A DNA stretch of 64,000 nucleotides from Prunus persica. Its lineage: Eukaryota > Streptophyta > Magnoliopsida > Rosales > Rosaceae. Every line of letters begins with the position of its first letter. Position 1 is the first letter of the stretch. The stretch is from contig NC_034010.1 of assembly GCF_000346465.2 (NCBI RefSeq), positions 29,986,787 through 30,050,786 on the forward strand. Direction: 5' to 3'. Positions 46,168-58,712 of this stretch are shown piece after piece. Under the pieces are notes generated by a model. The model worked only from the letters and a program-made list of their open reading frames with translations, did no database searches and was not told the origin of the DNA. A program made the translations under genes and the position numbers.

Positions 46168-47704
46168 ATGGCACCACAACCGATTGATGATGATCATATT
46201 GTGTATGAGCATCATGTGGCGGCCCTAGCCTTCCCTTTCTCCACCCATGCCAGTCCCACCTTGGCCCTCGTCCGCCGCCTAGCCGCTGCCTCTCCCAACA
46301 CTCTCTTCTCATTCTTCAGCACTTCACAATCCAACAACTCACTCTTTTCCAACACTATTACCAATCTTCCACGTAACATAAAGGTGTTTGATGTGGCTGA
46401 TGGCGTCCCCGAAGGCTATGTGTTTGCGGGTAAGCCCCAGGAGGATATTGAGCTTTTCATGAAGGCTGCCCCCCACAACTTTACAACCAGCTTAGACGCC
46501 TGCGTGGCTCACACCGGGAAGCGCCTCACCTGCTTGATTACCGACGCCTTCCTTTGGTTTGGGGCCAACTTGGCACACGACTTGGGAGTCCCTTGGCTCC
46601 CTCTTTGGCTCTCCGGACTTAATTCCCTCTCCCTGCATGTCCATACTGACCTCCTCCGCCACACTATCGGAACTCAAAGTATGTACTCTTGCTCATCCAT
46701 CCTCTACTTTTCCTCAGATAACTCTTAGCTTTGTTTGATGGGGGACGGGTAATATCTATTCGATTTGTTGAATAATGCATGCTTCCGCAGGTATTGCAGG
46801 TCGTGAAAACGAACTCATCACCAAGAATGTCAACATCCCAGGAATGTCCAAAGTACGAATCAAAGATTTGCCTGAAGGTGTCATCTTTGGAAACTTGGAC
46901 TCAGTCTTCTCGCGCATGCTGCATCAAATGGGCCAACTGCTACCCCGTGCCAACGCAGTTCTCGTAAACAGCTTTGAAGAACTGGATATTGCCGTAACAA
47001 ACGATTTGAAATCCAAATTCAACAAGCTTCTCAATGTCGGACCTTTCAACCTAGCTGCTGCTGCTTCCCCTCCACTGCCGGAAGCCCCAACAGCCGCAGA
47101 CGACGTTACTGGTTGCCTATCCTGGCTTGACAAACAAAAGGCGGCATCCTCCGTGGTGTATGTTAGTTTTGGGTCAGTCGCAAGGCCACCGGAGAAGGAG
47201 CTTATGGCGATGGCACAAGCCTTGGAAGCCAGCGGGGTACCCTTCTTATGGTCTCTCAAGGACAGTTTTAAGACACCTTTGCTAAATGAGTTGCTAATAA
47301 AAGCAACTAATGGGATGGTGGTGCCCTGGGCTCCCCAGCCACGTGTCCTAGCCCATGCTTCAGTCGGAGCCTTCGTAACGCACTGCGGTTGGAGCTCATT
47401 GCTGGAGACTATAGCAGGCGGGGTGCCAATGATTTGCAGGCCTTTCTTTGGCGACCAAAGGGTCAACGCAAGACTGGTGGAGGACGTGTTGGAGATCGGG
47501 GTCACTGTTGAGGATGGGGTTTTTACCAAGCACGGCATGATCAAATATTTTGATCAAGTTTTGTCACAACAAAGAGGGAAGAAAATGAGAGAGAACATAA
47601 ACACCGTCAAACTACTCGCACAACAGTCGGTTGAACCAAAAGGGGGCTCAGCTCAGAATTTCAAATTATTGCTAGATGTCATATCTGGATCCACTAAAGT
47701 ATAA
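46168..47704 (+). CDS. UFGT: Anthocyanidin/flavonoid 3-O-glucosyltransferase (UGT78 family)
   Basis: Two exons, 46168-46678 and 46791-47704, with a single intron; 474 aa. The enzyme moves glucose from UDP-glucose to the 3-hydroxyl of anthocyanidins or flavonols, the step that stabilises anthocyanin before vacuolar storage. By alignment with grape VvGT1, the catalytic His is His27 (FSTHASP) and its Asp partner is Asp126 (ITDAF). The PSPG sugar-donor box covers 350-393, from WAPQPRVLAH to the closing PFFGDQ; the final Gln favours UDP-glucose. At residue 372 the usual HCGWN reads HCGWS (codon AGC at 47393-47395). Asn at this site normally contacts the UDP phosphates, so activity could be lowered. 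Close similarity to Prunus UFGT is my recollection. Neighbours are housekeeping genes, so there is no flavonoid gene cluster. Confidence 0.93.
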
Positions 47705-48550
47705 GTTACAACAACAAATATGTCGCACAAGAATAGCCGAGCTGCACTTCACTACTATTAGCATAATGATTTTCCCTCAATAAAATCCAACTAAAAGCTT
47801 TGCTTCTACTATTTATCTCGCTCATTCATCGAATCAACTTCAATCTTTGGATTCGATTGTTATATGGGCAAATTAAGCACATAACCCAAATGAAAAGGCT
47901 AAGCTAAGCCTGATTTTCTCAACCCTCAATCAACACAGCTGCTTGGGTCATAAATTATAAGGTCACTCAACTCGTCGCAAAGACAACAAACTATAGATGA
48001 TTTGCTAATCAGAAGGAAACATATAGTAAACACAATCGAATTACACAAGTTTCACTGTTCTCCACGAGGGTAACAAAAAATCAGCGCCCTTCACCAACGC
48101 AATGGGACAACACATCCTATAAAAACCAGACCAAAAAATAAAAGAACAAGGAATTTCTACACAACCCAGCGAGGTTAGTATTAAATTACACCTAAGATGA
48201 ATCATCGATACTAACATAAGAGTCATTGAAACAGATTGCATCCCATCTGGCGAGTTCAAACTACAAAGATCAATTTGGATCCAGCAAAACCCTTAAATGA
48301 CTCAAAATATACTCCCTCCCTAAATCAGCACCTAAATACTCTACAGCCATCCAATAGACTTAAAAGGCAACCGTGCAGCCAGCAGGCTACGGGAGCCTTT
48401 GTGATTTTACTAATTTCAACTACGAAACAAAACGGAAACTAATCAGGGAAAAATGCTGTTGCATTGGCAGATTCCGATGATTGAATCAAGGCACCCATTG
48501 CATCTCCATCAGTCGTCCATGAAATTAGCCTCAACATTAGAATTAGCCAC
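47705..48550. other. Convergent 3' flanks of UFGT and XPO1
   Basis: The two genes are tail to tail with about 850 bp between stop codons. It should hold both 3' UTRs. No gene is supported. Confidence 0.6.
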
Positions 48551-51500
48551 CTAGGAATCAACCATTTCATCCTGTATCTCATTGGGGGCAATGAGCCCTG
48601 GAATAGAAAGCATTCGTTGCCGATCTTTCTCCCTCTGTGCAGCAGCCTCCTCTGCATAAAGATCTTTGTTGTCCTGCACAATCACAACATTCAGTTTGAA
48701 CATTCAGATCACACTCGGATTTTGTTTAAAAAGTAGGGAAATATCCCAACACAAGACATATGGCCAGGGAAGATGCAACATTTTACATCAACTTTATAAA
48801 TTAGTCCATAGAAGAATATCAAATTTGTCACGGCTGAAAGTGAAGAAAATAAAAAGAAGAGAGTGTCAATCAAATGGCCAGTCCAAGCATCATCTGATGC
48901 TTCTGAATCCCTACCTGTGCAGAAAATTCTTTGGATTGCACTAAAAAGTCTCGGATGTGATTCTTAAATGTGGATAGGTCAGTCCTCGAGTCAAATAGTC
49001 CACTCACAAATTGGGTGACCTGGAAAAAACCTTCAGATAAGTCATTTGTGGAAAAACAACTGTAAGACAATAGTAATAGTATCATATTTATACCTCTGTT
49101 CCAGTCATGTTCGGGAATGAAGTACTCAAAAGCTTGATCGTATACTCACGAACAAAAATTCCATTATTGGGATATGGATAAGGAACCGCTGCAATATCCC
49201 ACAGAGGCTCCGTCAACGTACCACTTTCCACCTGTAAATATGTAACTCTTAATTACGCAAGCTCGAGAATCAAAGAAAGAAGGTATCAAAATAACAAGAT
49301 ACAATACCAGGCAAAATAAATGTTGGAGCACCAAGACATGCAACTTGAACCCAGGCTTATGAAACGTGTCCGTCAAGACAGCAAAGATTTCTTGTTCGAT
49401 TGTCAAAAAGTATGTACGGTAAAATTGATTACAGAACTCCGACTTCTGTCAAATCAATCAAAACATTGTGAGCATCTTAATACCACACTATATTTGACAC
49501 AAATATGCTCAATGTCACACCTGAAAGTTCTTCAGCATCTCCAACAACAGGTTCAGCCCTGTTTCCGCAATGTTCCTTTCTGTGTGCCGAAACGCCCATA
49601 TAATTGAATCCATTACAAGCTTCAGTTGCTGAAGTATACAAAAAAATGTGAAAACAATTAACGGTCAATTTGTGATAATTATCAAATGTTAAACAGACGC
49701 CAATAAGCCCTCATATATAACCAGAGAACATTGACAATCAAAACACAGCCAAAAAAGGGGGATGAAATTAAGCACAAACCGGACTTGATAACCGAATCAA
49801 TGCAGGAAAACAATGAGCAGCAATTGCACGAAGTAAAGAGAAGAACTTCAGGCGATGCTCTGGGTAATCTTCAAAATTTTTGGTAATCATCTGCAATCGC
49901 ACAGAATCTAGACATGTAAAGAAAACAACAGAAGTACAAATCAATCTTAAATAACTTTAGACACCACACCAAACCCTATTTGGTATCAGAGGATATGCAC
50001 CACAAACAAATCACCAGCACAGATTCAACAATCGCTCTTTAGCAATGCATTATGGAGAAAGGGATGCACAATAAGAAGTTAGGAACAATACTAACAAGTT
50101 CAGCCACCAAAACAATTCATTTGTCCGACTTGATGCGCTCACATCAACGCCAAAGGGTTAGGGCATGTTAAAATTATAGGTGTGAAGATAAATATTAACT
50201 AACTTATAATTGCACTGATTTTTTTTTTCATGGCTACTTGAATAACAGTACTAGAGGACATCTAAATGTACGGCAGTATTATGATTGTGCTCCAAATATT
50301 AATATCGAATCTCAGTAGTTTTGGCACCACTGCATGACAGCCCACATCCTTACCTCCAATGTGCACTGGAAAACAGCTTCAAATATTCGAGGCACATCAT
50401 CTATCATTGCACCCTTGTACCTAAAAACAAGGGATAAAAATATTAAAGCTATGGAAAGAAACTAAAGCAAAATTAGAATTTTTTAATGTAAAAATAGTAT
50501 GATTTTTCAATGTAGGCAGCAACAGCCTTGTTTTAGTTGGTTAAAGGATTTAGCAAGATACCGACATGTATCTAGAAAGAAATAAAGCAAATAACAAGGT
50601 AATGAAAGAAAGATTGCATACTTATTTATAATTGTGGCAAAAAGTGACAAAACCTCCGACTCTCTAGCATCAGGCAAATTCCTGGCATAGTCACCGAGAA
50701 CCGGATCCAACATTGGAGGGACAATTTGTTTTCCTATATGTGCTTGGTCTTCGGCCTTGTCCAAGAATGTCTCAATCAGCTTGAGAGTCTCCCTCTTTAC
50801 CGACCTGTTCAATGGAATAGATTAAAACATGGTATTTGAGGGTTGTAAGTTAAACTATAAGGTAAATTGTATAACAGGTCTCACCGTAAAAGTTTCACAT
50901 AGGATGTCTTAGAAGCGAAGGGACCCCCTTCTGCAATGCTACTAGATACGAGCTCACTGTACATCCTGTTCAAAATAAACAGAGCCGCACATAACCATAT
51001 CAGTTGAAAATGAAAGAAAATTAAACTGAAACTCTTACTAAGACCTAAAAATGTTGACCATACCTGTACACATTAAGCATGTCCAGAAAGATCAATGAAA
51101 TCTGACTCAGGAAAAACGTTCCAAGGGAGCTGGCAACGCTAGTATTTGTCTGCAAATCAATAATGACCAGCATAATTACAATTAATTGAAAACAGAACTG
51201 ACTATAGGATAATCAATACAACCACTAGAATAATCACATTTAATATTGATGTGACACAATAGGATAAACAATCCTTGCAAATAGAAGTAAAGGATTCATC
51301 GCTGATGCAAAGGAAAGGAGCACGTAGAAGGTCCACAATGTAACAGAAAGTGCACAATCTAACATAAAAAGATTCAGCACAAAAAAAAAAACCAAGATAC
51401 TAATCAGGGTCATCAAAGAATCTTATCTGCAAAATATCTATATATCAAAATGTAAACAATTCATACCTGTAATATATTAAGCACGGTGCGAATAACCTCC

Positions 51501-54500
51501 TGATCCTTGAGGAAATCAACACTCAAGCGTGCTTGCCCTATAATCTCTGCCCATTTCTGGAGAACAAGCAAATATCATAAGCTAGTTTCAGCACTTGTGA
51601 GTAGTAGTCATGCATGTTTTTGCATATGTGTGTGTGGGTGAGAGAGAGAGAGAGAATAACAAGTAAATCCTAAAACATTACAATTGCATTTAAACAGACC
51701 TGATTTGGGAGATTCATCAATCTCTGTAGATATTCATCCCTCTTTTGAGGGTCAGATTCTGCTTGAATCATATTACCAACCTAAGGTAAACAAAAGGCAA
51801 TTTTTAATAACACAATTTTCTGTCAAAATATCTAGCAAAAAGGGCACAAAAAGGCATACAGCTTCATAAAAAGTATGAATCTGGTGAGGCTCAAGATCGG
51901 CAACAGTTGTTGGCAGGCCTGTCAGGAGTTCAGACACAAATGGTTCATTTTCTCCAAGCTGAAATCACAAAAGCATTCATAGATCATAAAACTTGAAATA
52001 ATCAACCCCTCTTTGCGGAACATAACACCAAAAAATCATAATTACTTTCCTTTTACCCTGGTCTAAAGATACATAATTTTAAATTTTATGACAAGGAGGG
52101 TACTAAATTGCTAAGTAACAAGGCAAAATCTTACAAAGAAAAAAAGAATACCTGTACAATAACAAATTTACGCTTGCACTTCTGAACAATTTTCAGGAAT
52201 GTGTCACAGGCCATATCCTGAAACATATGCCACAATAGTTATAGAAGAGTGATATCAATAAAATATGTCCCAGTGACTAACCCAACGAAAAAAAAGGGGA
52301 AACCCATGCATTAGAATAAAACATTGTGAAACTTAAGACATGTACATCTATCTATTTAACTTCAAAATCAACCTTAAACAAGAACTCACCTGAACTCCGG
52401 GATGGGTTTCATGCATAAACTCAAACAACTTATTCACAACAGTCTTTAGGAACTTCCAATGAGCTCTTAAAAACCTTGGGTATTGTCCAACAACATACCT
52501 GAAAACAAAGCAAAACTTCAAACATATGAATATTTATACTATAAAAATACATTTAATAGATAAGATTCTCAACTGAACTTATGTAAGCACTACAATGCAC
52601 CATGCACTTATTGGTAGCACATTTCAGGTAGAAAAATCCTTTAGCTTAAACTAAAAAACCATTTAGAATCACAAATCCTTACATAATGTTGCTAGCAATA
52701 ACTGCTTTGTTATCTTTCCCTTTTATGATTTCACATAAATTCAGCAAGTCGCGTATGACCATCACCAAAAATCTATTTTCCTGCAAAAGGAAAAGATACA
52801 TTCATCAAGAGGCATTCTAGAATAATAACTGCATAAAGAGCGTGAGACAACAATGGATCAACAAATAGATGCAGACTATGCAAAACAAGGAACTATATTA
52901 TTTATCCTAGTTGAGAAGAGTATCATCAGTGAATTCTTCAAATAAGAAAAAAGATTAAAGAAATGATCACAGAACAGAGAGCAAACAATACTTGTTCTTC
53001 CATCATGGAACCAGATATGGACCCTATTGCCCAGCATAAGGTGTTTAAGTTGTTCCATGCCCAATCCTCACCACTGAGTTGCTTGCTTAATTTCTTTAGC
53101 ATCTGTGTTCGAATGTCAATAGAAAGAAAAATATCAAAAGAAATACAATATAGGAATAATTACTTCACTGTTAGAGGTTCCCCACAAAAGAGCTTACAGC
53201 AAAAGGAATCTTCTCGGTGCTGGAAAAGATTCACTTAAGAGGCAGAGTGGGGGAAATTTTATTAAGATGCAAAGAAAATATTGTGAAAGTAAAATAAATC
53301 ATAAAATTTGCATTATGACCATTCAGAAACTATTATGTAGGAACTCGATTAAAGTCATGAAAATCACATATGAAACATCTATTAAGACGAGAACATCATG
53401 CTACAAGCAACACCTTGCAGGATCATGCATCAAAAGAATCTAACAGTACGGCTGAATTATTGTTTACTTTTACTTCATAGAAAGGAAAACAAAAAATTCC
53501 CTTTACCTGCTTCTCAGTGTCCTCATGGTCAAGGTGTGACAAATATATCAGTGTCTCCCTCATGATCTACAAGATCAAAATGACACCGATAACAAAAATA
53601 AGTGAGAAAACATTCCAGAAAGAAAATAACAAATAATCCAGTACGTTTTCTATTACTAAGAAAGAAGCATATCATAGAAACTGAGTTTCTGGTAAGATTA
53701 AAATGCATTCAGCTAATAACACCCACCATATCATGCTGAATTAAATTGAAAGCAGCATCCCTAAATTGTTTTGATAATGACACCTATAAAGGTACTAAAA
53801 GTCTGCTTTCGCAAAGATAACTTCACCCATCAGAGATCTTATAATTTCTTTTTTTCATTACAAGAACAAGAAGGTTTAACATTATTTCCATAGTGTAGCA
53901 ATTACAAACATATCAACAAAATGAAGATGCATCACCTTATATTGAACAAGAACATCATTGTCCTTCAAGGTCTCGCGAACAATGTTCCCATTCTCATCTT
54001 CAACAATGAGAACCTCTTCTGGCTTAGCCATTCGACAGATCATGAGCAACCTCAACTTTGACATAATACTGGCATATATTTGCCGCCTTTGCATAATCTG
54101 TGAGCCAAGGCCATCAACCATACCAGGAAGCAAATTCATCTGCTTATTCAATACAAAGTAGACCATCAAAAAACAATATAGATTACAAACTTACAAAATT
54201 ATGCAGATGAGTGAGTGAAACCCCGGACATAAAGGTGTCTTTACTATGAAGCATAAAATAAATTTGAAAAGCTTCTGTAGACAGTATTTTCAAAAGTCTT
54301 TTGAACATAATTTCCAACAAGAAAGTTGCCCCATACCATATCTAACCTCATACACAGAAAATCAACTTTTTTAAACAAAACTAAAGAAGCATTGCATTAC
54401 ATGGTTAATGTGATTCTCGACATGAATGAGCAAGAGTGACATGGACACAATGCTTAGAAACCTACTGTCTCAAAATTTGTTGGCAAAAGATTTGAATTTT

Positions 54501-57500
54501 ATTGATAGGAAAATGATAAAGGTTCTGATGATTAACTGAAAATCTCCCCAAATTTTCCAGAAACTTTGAAGACACCTACCTAATTCAGACTTGTCGAGTC
54601 TCTTTCAAGATGGAAGGTTAGCAAGTTCTGAGATGATAAATTGGTCTTTCCCTAGACAAAACCCACTTGTTGAAGGAAACCTAGAAAATACTTACCTATC
54701 TACTACCAATTTCAAATCATAAATCTTTATTCGACTACAAAGAGATTAAAAAAAATAAGTTTGAACGGTCATACTAAAGAAAAACATAGGGATTCAAGTA
54801 AAACTAGAGGATACGTCCATACAATGTAGAAAACAGAAAACTCAAACCAACAAAAATTTCAAAGATAAAAGTATCTAAATTACCTGCAGCCCCATCATAT
54901 TTGCAGTTGCTGCAGGGTTATCCAAATTATGATGCGCCTCAAACAATTCCAAAACCAAGGAATTCCAATAGTCTAAGCAAACCTGCTCGATCAAACAACC
55001 AAGTCTAAGTCAAATTATCACTTCATCTGTTCAAATGGGAAAAGAGAGAGAGCTGGATAGGGCCTTCGGGGTGGGTGCTAGAGAGCACATCATAATTAAT
55101 CATACCTTAAAAACTTCAGTGTCATCCACATATGAGATGTTTATTAGATATTCAAGACCCATCAGCAACGCAGCTATATTCTCTTGTGTGGTTTCAAGCA
55201 CACGAATATGTGACTGCAAAAAGGAGACAATTAATAGCATCATCATTGGAGGCTTAAAGATCAACACAGAACTAAACCCAACAGCAGAACTATCATATCC
55301 CCTATATCGAACACTAAATCCTATCTATTGATAGAAAAGTCTTTGTCAAATACGGCTGGTGAAGGCAAAGCAATATATCAACATATTCATCTGAAAGAGA
55401 ACAAACTTGCCTTGTTAAACGAAGTGAGAAACAGTGCCAAGTTCTGAATGAATGCCTGAAGAAACAATATCATATGAACTAGTTAAATACAACAACAGGA
55501 GAAGCCTAAAATCATTAAAGACAACATACCTGTTCATCGCTAGATCCATTTGCATAAGCTTGAGGGATGTTTGTTGTAGATGGGAGAATAGTCTGATTGG
55601 TTCCAATAAAAAAGAAATTAGGAAATCAGAAAATTTGCCCAAAGTCATATACATTGAGAATATGTAAATTGTATGTCTATGTAGTTCAAAGAATACTTAT
55701 CTCTGTAAACTTTTCGATTATGAGTAATTTTCTTAAAAAATACAGTTGATTAAAATCAAATATTTACTTTTAATTTTTAGACCCCATATCTTTATTATAT
55801 ACCATCTAGTGCATACCAAGTTTTATATAAACTCACCTTCATATTTGGCTGAATTTTTAACCACATTTTACAATAAATTTATCAAATTATACATATTTTC
55901 CCATCCCATGTATTACTAACTGCATATTGAACTCTGAATGTTATGTTAAATTAGGCATAACATATGCAAAATTGATAGTGGCACACCTGTAACTGGACCA
56001 TGAATATATTATACATCTTAACATACTGTGCATTGTAGAATTCACCAAAACTAAGTGCTGCAACCTGAAAACCAAAAAAACATACGATGAAACCTAAATC
56101 ATTGAAAAGGCAAATACTGCATTATCTACTTGTTTCTTTTGAGATAAGTTCAACAACCACATAATTGCTTCAACAGAAATGGAACAACAACATACCTCCG
56201 TTAAACACTGAATGGTGAGATTCCGGTAAGAAGGCATCGGAAAAAATTTTAGAAGGGTTTCAAGCTGTAAAATACACACACAATATAGAAAGATAAGGAT
56301 AAATCCTTTAAAAGGGTAATCAAGAACTACAAAACAGTGTTATACATACCAAAGGGGACTCAAATATATAACCCAAGGGAATCCACGAGAGGAAAGCATG
56401 CAATGTGGATAATGTCGCACGTATGAGCTCGGCTCTTTGAGACGCTGATAGTACATAAAGGCATAACTCATGAATGAGTTGAAACTCACTGCAAAAAAGA
56501 TCGAACACAACAGGAAGTAAAAAGTTTGGGCCAACACAATAAATTTACATGTCAATACCACAATAAATTTAAAAGCTCTTTTGATTACGAACAAAGATGC
56601 CAAAGTCATCAGCCAATTACCTGTTCAATGATTGTTTAAGCTCTTTAATCTTCAGCTGAGTCATTTCCCCCCTTGAGAAGTCAAAAACCTCTTCACTTAG
56701 AAGCTGAGGGTAACACATCCAAGCAATTAGTAGCTACTCAATGAGCCATATAAATTTGATTTCTATCTTTGAAAAAGTTGAAAATTAAAAAAGGCTTACT
56801 TTCAATATGGCCATACAATTCTCACAAATTGTTTCACTAGTTTTAGCTGCTGAAACGAGATCCGGTATAAAGCTTCGCCATCTAGCGGGCCAATCATGCT
56901 TCAAAATCTGTATATGGAGTAACCTCAATATATTACATCACAACACATATCCAAAGCTACCAAAGCAAGCAATTTCAGATTTTAATAGACCAAGATAAAT
57001 TCAAATACACAGATTTTCTGAGACAACTGTAAATACAATCGAAGTGAAAAAGAATCAATGGAATAATGGAAAAGTAAACACAGTGCATGGTACAAACAAT
57101 TAACCCCCAAAAAAAAAGCAACAAGGGCAATGATCCTCAAGGGGAGAGAAGCAAGGAAATACCTGAACCAATATAATATTGAGTTTGTTGACATACAGTC
57201 TCTCCATTCGAAAAGAGGCCTCATTACTTGATAGCTTCGCAAGAGGAACAAAAGGTAAGAAAGAATATAAAGCCCGTGAAAAAACCATCAAACAAGATTT
57301 AACACTAGCAAAACTTCCCCTCCTCAAAGATTTACTACATGACTCATACCTGAACAATGACGTCAGATATATAATTTTTCATTCCATCTCGCTGTTCAAC
57401 AGGTAATGCATTCCACCTATACTTGATAACCCCTTCTAGGACCTGTATGTGGATGCAAACCTCATGAGATCAGCACCTTAAAATAGGGATGGAAAAATTT

Positions 57501-58712
57501 ATGCAGGTTGTGATGGAAAGTAGAATAGCAAATTTTCCAAAGCATCAAACCATTAACAAGCTAAACAAATATGCAGCAAGATTTGATGGTATAAACATTC
57601 TGTCGACTTTACAGAGATGCCTTCCTTCATGAAGGACAGAAACATGCTCCCAAGTAGTCAACTTGATTATTATTCTTGTCATGTCCACATAAAGGCATTC
57701 TATTTTTGGCAGTTTTGAAATGCCTGTCACAGGCACAGCCCTGCTGAGGCCTTGCTGCCCTAGTGCAATGACTGTCCGGGCATCTGACGGCAGCCTAGTT
57801 AGACAAAAGGAAAATGCAGTCTTATAGATTGTTATGCAACAAAACTGACCTGCAAGGCAAAGAACTTGGTGTTTAGGTTCTTGGCGCTCTGTAAAATGTG
57901 CACAACTTGAAGCCACATATCCGGATTGTTCTGCAAGTCCCGCAATATATGGTCTGCAGCTGTCCTCTGCATCGCCAACATTTGGGGGAAAAATACTCTT
58001 AGAAAATAAACTACTTGAAAAAACTATATTACAGCCCAGAATATTACCAACACGTCGATTACTCAAATACAAAACCTACGCTAAGAATAACAAAAGTTGC
58101 TTGGATTAGTAGGTTAAAATAAAAATAACAATTCCTGTAAAGCTAAGAATGTGAAAGGATACAAAACCCATTTTTTCTAGCTTTTTGAAATTATTTAAGC
58201 GGAACATACAAATTTACGACACCATCAACCAATCAGTAAAAATCTCTCTTCTTAATCACAGTACCAGAAGACCACAAAATAGGCAGATATGTAATGTTCA
58301 GAAATCCATCAAAAGCTAACTGTTCCCAGAGAAAGACATCGAAGCTAAGTCCTGATTGCGTCTAAAGTTTTAAAATAAAATAAAAAATAAAAAAATAAAA
58401 GCGGCTTTCAAGTGTTAAACCCTAAGACTGAGAGAGCTTCAATTTTCATAACGTCTTGAAAACCAAACAGAAAGCACAAGGTATCTAAGTAAAGGTCTCG
58501 TAAGGCAGGCTTAAACCCTATGGGCCCAAAACCTCGATTGCAGTAGCAAATTGGCCACACTTGGTCGGAAAGGAAACAGAGAGTAGAGCGAGAAAGGAGC
58601 AAGAAGCCCTCACCTCCTCCTTAGATCCGGTGCCGTAGAAGGCAGCGACGGTGGCATCGAGCAAGCCGACGTCAATCGGTTGGCTCAAGTCCCTAAGCTT
58701 CTCGGCCGCCAT
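48551..58712 (-). CDS. XPO1: Exportin-1 / CRM1 nuclear export receptor
   Basis: 32 exons in coding order: 58712-58614, 57966-57850, 57442-57350, 57234-57163, 56907-56800, 56703-56621, 56488-56350, 56264-56196, 56064-55987, 55592-55530, 55455-55411, 55213-55106, 54982-54884, 54139-53936, 53566-53507, 53102-52992, 52780-52683, 52498-52390, 52217-52152, 51958-51860, 51780-51700, 51556-51467, 51149-51064, 50965-50885, 50804-50622, 50420-50354, 49890-49780, 49628-49521, 49445-49308, 49231-49094, 49019-48915, 48673-48551; 1076 aa, one more than Arabidopsis XPO1A. It exports NES-bearing proteins with Ran-GTP. The N-terminal Ran-binding importin-beta repeat region, the Xpo1 region and the C-terminal CRM1 region are continuous HEAT repeats. 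Cys532 in [15 protein letters not shown] is the leptomycin-B target equivalent of human Cys528. The end IQDEMVDS is typical of plants. Intron 11 has a GC donor. Confidence 0.97.

Noticed and set aside
46924..47544. 206-codon antisense frame inside the glucosyltransferase
   Set aside because: It is the mirror of a long GC-rich coding exon. No independent promoter or domain is seen.
49981..49991. TGGTATCAGAG, like the tRNA-Met primer-binding site of retroelements
   Set aside because: It lies in an XPO1 intron with no LTR before it and no polyprotein after it; an 11-base match can arise by chance.
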